This document shows, piece by piece, positions 55,877 through 63,999 of a stretch of 64,000 bases of DNA. Every line of letters starts with the position of its first letter. Position 1 is the stretch's first letter. The translations under genes and the position numbers were made by a program. This stretch comes from Vibrio jasicida CAIM 1864 = LMG 25398 (GTDB lineage: Bacteria; Pseudomonadota; Gammaproteobacteria; Enterobacterales; Vibrionaceae), in contig NZ_BAOG01000071.1 in NCBI RefSeq assembly GCF_000400365.1, positions 39,973 through 103,972 of the forward strand, in the 5' to 3' direction. The notes beneath the pieces are model-generated. The model was not told the origin of the DNA. It made no database searches and worked only from the letters and a program-made list of their open reading frames with translations.

Positions 55877-56314
55877 TTATATATGTGGCGTATTTTGAGT
55901 TAAAATTACTAAGTAAAATCCAACGCTAATTGCTATTCCATATGGGATTCCCTCTTTATTATTCGACGTGTTGCTTATTAGCTTTTGACCTATCAAATAA
56001 ATAACAGCTAAAAAACCACCAGCAAAAGCCGTCAAAATATAGGCCCACGGCAAATCATGTAAAGGGATTGAAAGAGATAAGACAGCGGCATACTTAATAT
56101 CACCCGCTCCAATCGAAATCAGAGCGTAAAGTATTAACCCTACCCCTAACACCAGCAAAAAGGTTGTTATTTGAATATCTAATGGTGAAAAAAAACTTTG
56201 CAACAAGAGGAGTATGAGCAAGGTGTAATTATGTATTCTTCGACAAATAAAATCGACAAATGAAACATAAACACACGCAATTGCCAATACTAACAAATAC
56301 CATTCATGACTCAA
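55877..56314 (-). CDS. tadV: TadV/CpaA-type prepilin peptidase
   Basis: A 145-aa polytopic A24-family aspartic protease processes the Flp pilin and TadE/F. The two catalytic Asp are in YVSFVDFICRRIHN and GAGDIKYA. Five or six membrane helices are evident. It lacks the N-methylation domain, as expected for TadV. Confidence 0.92.
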   Translation of the reverse strand: MSHEWYLLVLAIACVYVSFVDFICRRIHNYTLLILLLLQSFFSPLDIQITTFLLVLGVGLILYALISIGAGDIKYAAVLSLSIPLHDLPWAYILTAFAGGFLAVIYLIGQKLISNTSNNKEGIPYGIAISVGFYLVILTQNTPHI

Positions 56315-56384
56315 AAATAAGACTCTCAGGTTAACTTTTCTGGTTTATTTTCAAAAAACATTTATTAGATAATCTGAATTAACG

Positions 56385-56417
56385 ATGCCAGACCAATGAA
56401 AACCATAGGTCTGGCAT
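56385..56417 (-). terminator. Hairpin between flp and tadV
   Basis: A perfect 10-bp stem ATGCCAGACC/GGTCTGGCAT has a 13-base loop and no strong U run. It lies 50 bases after the flp stop and probably limits read-through or protects the abundant flp message. Confidence 0.6.
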
Positions 56418-56466
56418 AAATATCTATCGATATTATCTACATAAAACCAAAGGGTAATATGTTTAA

Positions 56467-56685
56467 TTATGGCGTTGGTTTAGTACCAGCAGTTTTGATC
56501 GTATCAGCAATCGTATCAAACGCATTACCCAACTCCTTAATGAAGCCGTTATCACCTACCGCTACGCTAACTAGCACTGCCATTGCAACACCAATTAGAC
56601 CATATTCAATCGCCGTTACACCACGCTCATCGTTTTTGAATTGCGACAAAAACAGGCCTGTTTTCACGTACAATTTAGTAATCAT
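56467..56685 (-). CDS. flp: Flp/Fap-type major pilin
   Basis: A 72-aa Flp prepilin has the leader to DERG and the signature GVTAIEYGLIGVAMAVLVSVAVG, with the conserved Glu-Tyr pair five residues after the cleavage site. It is the first gene of the tad operon, with a hairpin after it that would raise its level. Confidence 0.95.
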   Translation of the reverse strand: MITKLYVKTGLFLSQFKNDERGVTAIEYGLIGVAMAVLVSVAVGDNGFIKELGNAFDTIADTIKTAGTKPTP

Positions 56686-57161
56686 GTTTTGTTCCTATGA
56701 AGTGAATTTAAAAATGCAGCCCCATATTAATTAATACTTCCATTCAACAGAAAATAGCCCTTATTGATAAAATCGATAGGCAATCGAAAAAACAACCAAA
56801 CAAAAAGCAAAAGAAGCCGAACAAAAAACAGACAAAACCATATTTTACAAATAGTTACCTTAGTAAAGCTGAGAAGAATAACAAAAATCACTTAAATTAA
56901 AACAATGCAAATGATGAGAGGTAGATCATTTATAGAGTAATAAACTATCTACATGATAATTGATTCTATCAAAATGATAGATTTTTGTAATGAATCCTTA
57001 TGCAAGATAGTAATATGGCAAGAATGAAAGCTGCACTCTTAAATAACTATGCTTTATAAAACGTGTTGAAATACGAGCATCATCACGCTATTGTGTTGCA
57101 AATATACAAATTACAATTCAAAAAACTAAAATTTGCTTGCTTTTAAAAGGTTGGTCGAATC
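56686..57161. promoter_or_regulatory. Divergent promoter region between flp and the LysR gene
   Basis: A gene-free 476-base AT-rich region should carry the tad operon promoter and the LysR gene promoter. I see no long palindrome that could be named as the LysR box (T-N11-A) with confidence. Confidence 0.4.
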
Positions 57162-58052
57162 ATGAAACTGCATTTCGAAAATATTGTTTCGTTTGTAGCT
57201 GTAGTTGAAGAGGGTTCATTTAGTTCTGCTGCTCGTAAGCTTGGTAAATCCCAATCTACCGTTAGTACTGCTGTTCAAAATCTTGAATCAGACTTAGGCT
57301 TCAATTTATTTAATAGGCAGTATTCTAAAGTCTGGTTGAATGAAAAAGGGAAACGCCTATTTCATTTATCAGCCCCTGTTGTTTCAAAGTACCGCGAATT
57401 GATGACAACAGCTCAACAAATGAATATCTCGGAACAAATTGTTTACCGCGTTGGAATAGATCCATTGGTATTCAATCAGGAAGTAAAAAAAACACTGTTG
57501 GATTTCTCAGAAGCATTTCCTAATGTGGATCTGCTGGTTGTCACTAAACCAAGTTTTGTATTAGGAAATTACATTAACGAAGGAAAAATAGATCTTGCCT
57601 TAGGAAACCCGTACCACAAAACAGGAAACGACTTTAACATTGATGAATTGTTTCACGTCAATTGTTGGTGGGTAGCTCACGAAGACTTAACGCACATTGG
57701 TGGTAGTCCATCACAACGCGTTCTTTTAATGGATGGGTGCGAAGAGTTACTCAATTTATCAAACATCGCCGCCTATAATTTGTGGAGGCTTGATGATTTA
57801 GGGACCATCCTAGACCTATGTAAAGCCCAAAAAGGCATCGCATTTTTGCCGGAGTTTCTTATAGAGGGGAACATAAAAGAAAATAAGCTAAAGCTGATTA
57901 ACGACCACCCCGATTTTTTTGGCAAAAGAGTCATTGCCTCCCTTTTCTGGCCGCTACATTCTGACTTTAGTTTGTTTAATCAGTGGATCAAAGGGGAGTT
58001 GCAAAGTAGCTTAAGAAACCAACAAACGTTCGTTGCAGACCTGACACAATAA
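57162..58052 (+). CDS. LysR-family transcriptional regulator, divergent from the tad operon
   Basis: An N-terminal LysR HTH (VVEEGSFSSAARKLGKSQSTVSTAVQNLESDLGF) precedes a ligand domain (about 90-295) with a plausible effector fold (VGIDPLVFNQEVKKTLLDF, LALGNPY). The length of 296 aa is standard. It faces the tad operon across a 476-base promoter region, so it is the likely regulator of flp; the ligand is unknown. Its stop lies just before a duplicated guaC terminator. Confidence 0.9.
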   Translation: MKLHFENIVSFVAVVEEGSFSSAARKLGKSQSTVSTAVQNLESDLGFNLFNRQYSKVWLNEKGKRLFHLSAPVVSKYRELMTTAQQMNISEQIVYRVGIDPLVFNQEVKKTLLDFSEAFPNVDLLVVTKPSFVLGNYINEGKIDLALGNPYHKTGNDFNIDELFHVNCWWVAHEDLTHIGGSPSQRVLLMDGCEELLNLSNIAAYNLWRLDDLGTILDLCKAQKGIAFLPEFLIEGNIKENKLKLINDHPDFFGKRVIASLFWPLHSDFSLFNQWIKGELQSSLRNQQTFVADLTQ

Positions 58053-58089
58053 CGCTCCGTTGAGCTTTTAACGAAACTCTCTTTCGAAT

Positions 58090-58117
58090 AAAAAAGAGCC
58101 GCAAACTGCGGCTCTTA
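58090..58117. terminator. Copy of the guaC terminator hairpin
   Basis: AAGAGCCGCA/TGCGGCTCTT stem identical to the hairpin after guaC (61746-61775). Read on the minus strand it is followed by TTTTTT. It can end the alpha/beta hydrolase gene on one side and the LysR gene on the other. Confidence 0.8.
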
Positions 58118-58133
58118 GTTTATTTAGTATTCA

Positions 58134-58220
58134 GGCAAAAACTAATTCTTTACCAAAGACGTTGCTTTCTTGTTATTGCACACGGATGAGCGAAGTACGT
58201 TTGACACGACTCAGTGCTTA
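58134..58220 (-). pseudogene. guaC: Decayed 3' fragment of guaC
   Basis: Read on the minus strand this encodes VKRTSLIRVQ, a stop, then QESNVFGKE, which aligns with the true GuaC C-terminus (TKRTTFIRVQEQENNVFGKE). The DNA around it (terminator and AT-rich spacer) also matches the real guaC 3' flank at 61746-61806. An in-frame stop replaces one Glu codon. It is a remnant of a guaC 3' end, separated from the intact gene by 3.6 kb. Confidence 0.85.
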
Positions 58221-58238
58221 TCCACCCCTCTCCAAAAG

Positions 58239-59288
58239 CTATAACAACGTTGCTGAGAAGAACTTATCAAGTTTAGTTACGGCTTGATCAACATACTTGT
58301 TTTGATCGTAGAGGTCGAAGTGTTGCGCCCCTTTAATCTCAAACAACTCAGCGTCAATACCAGCATCTTTACCACGTTTTACCGCCACTTCGCTAAAATA
58401 CGCCGATAGCGCTTCAGTCCCAACGACAGCCAAGAAAGGAGTGTCGCCAAGTAACGCCATGTTTTCTGATGGGTTATAAGCGTAGCGTGTATCTAGAGAC
58501 ATAGCAGCGCGCATTGGTGAATAGTTTTCGGCACCGCCACCACGCTCAGGGTTACGATAGTAATCAGCAGCGCGAACCCAAAACTCATTCATGGATTTGG
58601 CTTTTTCTGCAGATGGAATGCCATCAACAAGCACGACCTCACCTGTTTTGTAATACTTTTGACGTGCCTCGCTCGCCATTTGGATCTGCTGACGATATTG
58701 CTCAACCGGATCGCCCGTAAGTTGGTCCATATACTGAGTTGCCCCACCCATACCATAGTCAGTAAAGTCAACAAAGCCACTGACTGTTGCTACAGAGTCT
58801 AAACGGGTATCCTGCATTGCAACTTGTAAGCTGTAACCAGCACCAGAGCAAATGCCTAGCTCACCGATGCGCTGAGGGTCAACGCCTGGAAAATGACTCA
58901 AGAATGTAATGGCATTCTTAATATCTTCAACCTTCATTGGCGCATTTTCCATACCGCGAGGATAACCACCACTTTCACCGTAAGTACGATGGTCAAAAGC
59001 TAGGGTAATATAGCCTTTTTTTGCCATTTTCTCGGCGTAAATACCTGCGGTTTGCTCTTTAACACCACTGGCTGGCGTAATCACTACAAGCGCTGGATAG
59101 TTTTTGCTTTCGTCATAATTGGGTGGCAAGAACACATTGCCAGCAATACGAACATTCTCACTAAGAAAAGCAACTTTATTTTTGCCATCGTGATAGTCAG
59201 CACCCAAGAAGGTTTCCGCAGCAACAGATGTTGTTCCTAAAACGGCACTAGCAACTAACGAAAGGGGGATTAATTTAGTAGTTTTCAT
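58239..59288 (-). CDS. Secreted alpha/beta hydrolase with Cys nucleophile (dienelactone-hydrolase-like)
   Basis: A signal peptide (about 1-24, VAA-ET) precedes a 325-aa alpha/beta hydrolase. The nucleophile elbow is GICSGAG, so the G-x-C-x-G pattern puts Cys where most hydrolases have Ser, as in dienelactone hydrolases. The oxyanion region (ITPASGVKEQTAGIYAEKMAKKGY) and the acid/His end (KGAQHFDLYD) are visible. The substrate is unknown. GGAGTAAG lies before ATG 59288. It ends beside the guaC remnant. Confidence 0.83.
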   Translation of the reverse strand: MKTTKLIPLSLVASAVLGTTSVAAETFLGADYHDGKNKVAFLSENVRIAGNVFLPPNYDESKNYPALVVITPASGVKEQTAGIYAEKMAKKGYITLAFDHRTYGESGGYPRGMENAPMKVEDIKNAITFLSHFPGVDPQRIGELGICSGAGYSLQVAMQDTRLDSVATVSGFVDFTDYGMGGATQYMDQLTGDPVEQYRQQIQMASEARQKYYKTGEVVLVDGIPSAEKAKSMNEFWVRAADYYRNPERGGGAENYSPMRAAMSLDTRYAYNPSENMALLGDTPFLAVVGTEALSAYFSEVAVKRGKDAGIDAELFEIKGAQHFDLYDQNKYVDQAVTKLDKFFSATLL

Positions 59289-59593
59289 ATCTTACTCCAT
59301 AGATTTCTGAGGTTTGCAACGTTCCCCGCTGCAACAGATATATGTTATGAAAACCATAAGTGTTGATATATAGCACTCAAATCAATTCACTGTTGCTATT
59401 AAACAACAATTAAAAAGATACATTTATAGAAATAGTCACAGATATCCGTAAGTAAGGTATGACTTAATTACTTGGAGAGATAGTTTAAAGCATGACAATT
59501 TTTGCTAGCTATAGCCTTCCGCCGTTTTTTATTCGACTTTATGTGCTCTGGGTTGAACTAACTGGTATCCTCTCGCTAGCGTCACTTCTAAAC
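59289..59593. other. Intergenic region upstream of the hydrolase
   Basis: No convincing gene. A plus-strand frame at 59492-59749 has a GGAGAG about 13 bases before its ATG but overlaps a terminator and the end of the BspA-like gene. The region should hold the hydrolase promoter. Confidence 0.35.
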
Positions 59594-59629
59594 AAAAAAG
59601 CCAGCGTTGAATCAATCAACACTGGCCTT
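59594..59629 (-). terminator. Terminator of the long BspA-like gene
   Basis: On the minus strand GCCAGTGTTGA pairs with TCAACGCTGGC over a 5-base loop, followed by TTTTTTG. It lies 25 bases beyond the stop. Confidence 0.88.
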
Positions 59630-59653
59630 TGTTTAGCTAAACCGATGAGAAAA

Positions 59654-61003
59654 CTAGTCTACAAAATACGGCAGTTGTTCTTCAGTCAGACCACTGGCTT
59701 TCGCAAAGTCAGTATGCTCAGTTACATTGCTTACATTCCAGCTGGTTAAATCACGGCTCATTTTAACGGCAGCATAAAACATCCGCCACATAGTTATTAC
59801 GTTCGACGTATCCCAATAGCTAATATCTTGATTAAACGAATAAGCGCCTGAAAACATCTCGGTCATATCCGTTACATTCGATGTATTCCAATAACTTATA
59901 TCTTGATTAAACGCAGCTGCCTCTTTAAACATTTTATTCATATATACAACATTAGATGTATCCCAATAACCTATATTTTGGTTAAATAATTCTGCGCTAT
60001 GGAACATGAGTCCCATCTGTGTCACATTAGATGTGTCCCAACGACTTATATCTTGGTTAAATACTTCTGCGCCATTAAACATCCCACCCATATTCGTCAC
60101 AGTAGATGTATCCCAACGACTTATATCTTGGTTAAACAATTTTGTACCGGCAAACATCTGATTCATATTCATGACATTAGATACATCCCAACGGCTTATA
60201 TTTTGATTGAATACTATTGCACTGGAAAACATGCCCGACATACTCGTCACATTAGATACATTCCAATGACTTATATCTTGATCAAATGCTTTTGCAGAAT
60301 TAAACATCTCCATCATATTCGTCACATTTGATGTATCCCAACTACCTATATCCTGGTTAAATACCTTTGAATATGAGAACATATCTCTCATATTTCTCAC
60401 CTTGGATACATCCCAACCACCTATATCTTGGTTAAATGCATCTGCATGATAGAACATGTGTGTCATATCCGTCACATTCGATGTATCCCAATTACCTATA
60501 TCTTGGTTAAATGCGTCTGTAAAATAGAACATGTAAGCCATATCCGTTACATTCGAAGTATCCCAGTTACTAATATCTTGGTTAAATATATTGTAACTCT
60601 TTTGGCCAGCGAACATACCGTTCATATCCGTCACTTTTGATGTATTCCAATGTCCTATGTCTTGATTAAATATATTTGCAAGGAAAAACATGTCTCTCAT
60701 ATTAGTTACATTCGATGTATCCCAATCACTGATGTCTGCATTAAACGATTTTCGCAGATAAAATACTTTATTCATGTCAGTCACTTGCGTGGTACAAAAT
60801 CGAATTTTCCCTTGCTCTAGTGTATCTAGCATCGTCTTGTCTTTGATTAGAGCATTGTCCACAACTACATAGACTTGTCCGTTTTCAATCATCACGGAGT
60901 TAACGGCTTGGTCTGGGCATTTTACTGAGATATCTGCAGCAAATGCAGTTTGGCTGGCAAGCGCAGCTGCGCCTACTAGAAGAGAAGTAATGGTTCTTTT
61001 CAT
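59654..61003 (-). CDS. Secreted BspA-like (DUF285) repeat protein, long paralogue
   Basis: A signal peptide (about 1-23) and an N-terminal cap with Cys29 and Cys70 (VKCPDQ, RFCTTQVTDM) precede about 13 repeats of 25 residues. The repeats fit the pattern F-N-Q-D-I-S-x-W-D-T-S-N-V-T-x-M-x-x-M-F. A partial last repeat and the tail ASGLTEEQLPYFVD follow. This is the Mycoplasma/BspA surface repeat, found in bacterial proteins with adhesive or protein-binding roles. One repeat has a 3-residue insertion. It shares cap and tail with the short gene upstream. Confidence 0.9.
   Translation of the reverse strand: MKRTITSLLVGAAALASQTAFAADISVKCPDQAVNSVMIENGQVYVVVDNALIKDKTMLDTLEQGKIRFCTTQVTDMNKVFYLRKSFNADISDWDTSNVTNMRDMFFLANIFNQDIGHWNTSKVTDMNGMFAGQKSYNIFNQDISNWDTSNVTDMAYMFYFTDAFNQDIGNWDTSNVTDMTHMFYHADAFNQDIGGWDVSKVRNMRDMFSYSKVFNQDIGSWDTSNVTNMMEMFNSAKAFDQDISHWNVSNVTSMSGMFSSAIVFNQNISRWDVSNVMNMNQMFAGTKLFNQDISRWDTSTVTNMGGMFNGAEVFNQDISRWDTSNVTQMGLMFHSAELFNQNIGYWDTSNVVYMNKMFKEAAAFNQDISYWNTSNVTDMTEMFSGAYSFNQDISYWDTSNVITMWRMFYAAVKMSRDLTSWNVSNVTEHTDFAKASGLTEEQLPYFVD
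59717..60745 (-). repeat. Tandem array of about 13 degenerate 75-bp units
   Basis: The DNA encoding the DUF285 repeats is itself a direct repeat array of roughly 75-base units with a conserved TCCCAA...TATATCTTGGTTAAA core on the plus strand. Such arrays can change copy number by slippage. Confidence 0.8.
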
Positions 61004-61029
61004 TGTATTTTCCTAGGGTTGAATAGACG

Positions 61030-61467
61030 TTATTGCGTAAAGGTTGGAAGGTTATCTTCAGACAGGCCACTGCCTTTAGCGAAGTCGTTATGACGAGAGA
61101 CGCGCTTGACGTTCCAGTAGGTTAAGTCTTGGTCAAAGCGCTTGGCGCCGGAGAACATGCGATCCATGTTGGTAACATGGGAAGTATCCCAGCGGCTGAT
61201 GTCTTGATTGAAGTATTGGTCTTTAGCGAACAGGTCGCTCATGTCCGTCACATGGCTGGTGCAGAGTAGGATGTTGCCATCCAGAAAGTTTTGCCAGTAG
61301 TCTGAATTGCGGATTAGCGTGTCATTTACGACCACAAACAATTCGTCTTCTTGAACCATCACGGTTCCTGGTTTGTTTGATTCGCAAGTCACCGTTTCTG
61401 GTTCACTGGCAAAGGTTTGGCTACAACTTAGTAGCGCGCAGGCGGAAATAATCGAACGTAACTTCAT
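61030..61467 (-). CDS. Secreted BspA-like protein, short paralogue
   Basis: A 145-aa version of the downstream gene. It has a signal peptide, the same cap (TCESN, LFVVVNDTLIRNS, LLCTSHVTDMSDLF), only one full DUF285 repeat plus the terminal half-repeat, and the same tail (GSGLSEDNLPTFTQ). It lies 26 bases upstream of the long gene on the same strand, so they are probably an operon made by duplication followed by repeat expansion or loss. Confidence 0.85.
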   Translation of the reverse strand: MKLRSIISACALLSCSQTFASEPETVTCESNKPGTVMVQEDELFVVVNDTLIRNSDYWQNFLDGNILLCTSHVTDMSDLFAKDQYFNQDISRWDTSHVTNMDRMFSGAKRFDQDLTYWNVKRVSRHNDFAKGSGLSEDNLPTFTQ

Positions 61468-61745
61468 GATTAAGATATCCGTGTCTTATAAAATGAATCT
61501 CGATCATATAAAAAGCACTTTTGTCAGTTTCACTAATAGAGGCTTTAAATTGACTAAATCAGTAAAAATGCATTCCCTAGCCCAATAAATACCTCACAGT
61601 AATAACATAATTCATTATAAAGAGAGCGCTTTGTGAGATATTCCGATAATTGTGCTGAATATCATCAGTGCATTTTCCAACCTTTACTTAATTAACGACT
61701 ATTCACCGTATCAGTACACGTATTAGGTATTTCGTTTTCTAGAGC
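61468..61745. other. Intergenic region before the BspA-like pair
   Basis: No gene seen. The region holds the probable promoter of the BspA-like operon. The guaC terminator lies at its right edge. Confidence 0.4.
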
Positions 61746-61775
61746 AAAAAAAAGAGCCGCAAACTGCGGCTCTTA
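61746..61775 (-). terminator. Terminator of guaC
   Basis: AAGAGCCGCA/TGCGGCTCTT stem followed on the minus strand by TTTTTTTT, about 30 bases beyond the guaC stop. Confidence 0.88.
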
Positions 61776-61803
61776 ATCTATCTATTTCTATTTAAGCAAA
61801 AAC

Positions 61804-62847
61804 TTATTCTTTACCGAATACGTTGTTTTCTTGCTCTTGTACGCGGATGAACGTAGTACGCTTGGTTAACTCTTTAAGCTTAGCTGCACCTACGTAAGTA
61901 CATGTTGAGCGAACACCGCCAAGGATGTCTTGGATAGTACCGTGAACGCTGCCACGGAATGGTAGAAGTACGGTTTTACCTTCAGCTGCTCGGTAGCCTG
62001 CAACACCACCAGAGTGTTTGTCCATCGCGCTCTTCGACGACATTCCATAGAATTTCATGAACTGCTTGCCGTCTTGCTCGATCACCTCGCCGCCTGACTC
62101 TTCGTGACCTGCTAGCATACCGCCTAGCATGACGAAGTCAGCGCCGCCGCCGAATGCTTTTGCAACGTCACCCGCACATGAACAACCACCGTCACCGATG
62201 ATCATGCCACCAAGGCCGTGTGCAGCGTCACCACATTCGATGATTGCAGAAAGTTGAGGGTAACCAACACCTGTTTTAACACGAGTAGTACATACTGAAC
62301 CTGGGCCGATACCCACTTTAACGATGTCTGCGCCCGCTAGGATTAGCTCTTCACACATGTCGCCAGTCACTACGTTACCTGCAGAGATAACTTTGTCTGG
62401 GAATGCAGCACGTACACGTTGTACGTACTCGACTAGGTGCTCCGAGTAACCGTTCGCGATATCGATACAGATGAAGATAAACTCATCAGAGATCGCCATG
62501 ATGTCTTTGGTTTTTTGGAAGTCAGCTTCAGACGTACCCGTAGAAACCATAACGTTGTTTAGTGTTGCTTTATCTGCTGTTTTCGCAAACTCAGCCCAGT
62601 CTTCTACTGTGTAGTGTTTGTGAACAGCAGTCATTACACCATGCTCTGCTAGCGCTTTCGCCATTGCGAAGCTACCAACCGAATCCATGTTCGCCGCAAT
62701 TACAGGTACACCAGACCATTGACGGCCACTGTGCTTGAATGTAAAATCGCGGGTTAAATTTACTTGAGAACGGCTCTTAAGGGTTGAACGTTTCGGGCGA
62801 AACAGTACATCTTTGAAACCTAACTTAAGTTCTTGTTCGATACGCAT
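61804..62847 (-). CDS. guaC: GMP reductase
   Basis: This NADPH-dependent enzyme converts GMP to IMP in purine salvage. The catalytic Cys loop is GPGSVCTTRVKTGVGYPQ, with the phosphate-binding GDGGCSCAGDVAKAFGGGADFVMLGGML and the C-terminal TKRTTFIRVQEQENNVFG. The length of 347 aa is standard for the bacterial GuaC. AAGGA lies 8 bases before ATG 62847. A leader hairpin with a U run lies 90 bases upstream. Confidence 0.97.
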   Translation of the reverse strand: MRIEQELKLGFKDVLFRPKRSTLKSRSQVNLTRDFTFKHSGRQWSGVPVIAANMDSVGSFAMAKALAEHGVMTAVHKHYTVEDWAEFAKTADKATLNNVMVSTGTSEADFQKTKDIMAISDEFIFICIDIANGYSEHLVEYVQRVRAAFPDKVISAGNVVTGDMCEELILAGADIVKVGIGPGSVCTTRVKTGVGYPQLSAIIECGDAAHGLGGMIIGDGGCSCAGDVAKAFGGGADFVMLGGMLAGHEESGGEVIEQDGKQFMKFYGMSSKSAMDKHSGGVAGYRAAEGKTVLLPFRGSVHGTIQDILGGVRSTCTYVGAAKLKELTKRTTFIRVQEQENNVFGKE

Positions 62848-62935
62848 TGTGTAATTCCTTGATTCATAAGTATATGTGTCATCTCAGAGTGCGTAGTGAA
62901 GTCGTTGGCAGACGAGTTCACTGTTCTTCGGACAC

Positions 62936-62970
62936 AAAAAAACCGGAGCGTTGGCAGACGCTCCGGTTTT
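62936..62970 (-). terminator. Terminator-like hairpin between nnrD and guaC
   Basis: On the minus strand AAAACCGGAGCG pairs with CGCTCCGGTTTT, then TTTTG follows, 90 bases before the guaC ATG. It either ends the nnrD transcript, whose stop is 330 bases upstream, or attenuates guaC from its own leader. The loop and the sequence 46 bases further share CGTTGGCAGACG. Confidence 0.75.
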
Positions 62971-63300
62971 CAGCATTATAGGTCGTGATTTATTTCCTAC
63001 AAGTCTGATATTTGAATTTTTTTTGTGATACCATTTTGGAAATCGCATATCAAAAACACCCCACCACACTCCAAAATCATAACTTTGTTAACAATATCAA
63101 ACAGTTAAAACCACCCTTCATTTAATCCTTTGCGCAAACCTTTGCGTTAAACAACGGGAATTTTACCGTTCAACCTCTCATAAACGGTCAAAATTACACC
63201 AAACGATACTTATTAGTCGGTTCGTACAAGAATAATTTTCTGATTTTTTTCACGTTTCACATCACTTTTCTGCCACTTTTTTGAGTGTATCACGCACGCA
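62971..63300. promoter_or_regulatory. Region between nnrD and guaC
   Basis: An AT-rich 330-base stretch with no gene seen. It probably holds the guaC promoter. Confidence 0.35.
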
Positions 63301-63999
63301 CTAGCTCTCTGTGACGTTTATAGCGCATCGAAGTGATTCAATAACATCACTTGCTAATAACCCAATTTCGCCTTTTTGTTGAACATTAATGTCCGCAGCG
63401 TAACTATGGAGTATCACTCCCAAACGTGCAGCAACAGCAATAGGTAACCCTTTGGCAAGCAGTGCGGCAATTACACCGGATAACACATCCCCCATACCGC
63501 CACTGGCCATTCCCGGATTTCCGGCAAGACAAATGTACATTCTCACACCATCATAGATAAGCGTACCCGCCCCTTTAAGAACAACAACACCACCATAACG
63601 TTCATGAAGTTGTCTTGCGGCGGCAAAACGGTCTTGCTCTATGCCCTTTGTAGAGACATTAAGTAAACGTGCTGCCTCTCCGGGGTGTGGCGTCATAACG
63701 CGTTGCTCATCTCGTAAAACCACTACGTCGTTACGCTGATTCAGCATCGCGAGAATATTGAGTCCGTCTGCATCAACGACTTTCAGTTTGTGCTGCTGAG
63801 ATAAGTATTGATAGGCTTGATGCGCCCATTCATCCTCACCGAAACCAGGACCGAAAGCCAAGACATCCGCCCAACGTGTCCGTTTAATCAGTTCGTTATC
63901 TGCCTCTTTTAACTCATCAAAAGTAATAGCCTGACTCATGACTTCTGGCACACCAACTTGCAGTGGCAACAATGAGCTTGGATGTGTGACAGAGGCGGT
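63301..63999 (-). CDS. nnrD: NAD(P)H-hydrate dehydratase, cut by the window edge
   Basis: The C-terminal ATP/ADP-dependent domain of the NnrD/YjeF family repairs hydrated NAD(P)H. Visible motifs are FGPGFGEDE, VVDADGLNIL, VMTPHPGEAARLL, VVLKGAGTLI and NPGMASGGMGDVLSG. The frame continues without a start to the window end (preceding residues ASVTHPSSLLPLQV), so the N-terminal part, possibly with an epimerase domain (NnrE fusion as in E. coli YjeF), lies outside. Confidence 0.92.
   Translation of the reverse strand, partial: TASVTHPSSLLPLQVGVPEVMSQAITFDELKEADNELIKRTRWADVLAFGPGFGEDEWAHQAYQYLSQQHKLKVVDADGLNILAMLNQRNDVVVLRDEQRVMTPHPGEAARLLNVSTKGIEQDRFAAARQLHERYGGVVVLKGAGTLIYDGVRMYICLAGNPGMASGGMGDVLSGVIAALLAKGLPIAVAARLGVILHSYAADINVQQKGEIGLLASDVIESLRCAINVTES

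Noticed and set aside
59492..59749. Plus-strand 85-codon frame with a GGAGAG upstream
   Set aside because: It runs through a strong terminator and into the 3' end of the BspA-like gene; spacing of the ribosome site is poor.
59999..60640. Plus-strand frames with repeated HIRHIRCIP-like units
   Set aside because: They are the reverse reading of the DUF285 repeat array; the repetition comes from the real minus-strand gene.
59717..60745. CRISPR array suggested by regular direct repeats
   Set aside because: The units are continuous coding repeats with no unique spacers, and no cas gene is present.
62884..63069. 61-codon minus-strand frame between guaC and nnrD
   Set aside because: It includes the terminator hairpin and has no ribosome site or recognisable product.
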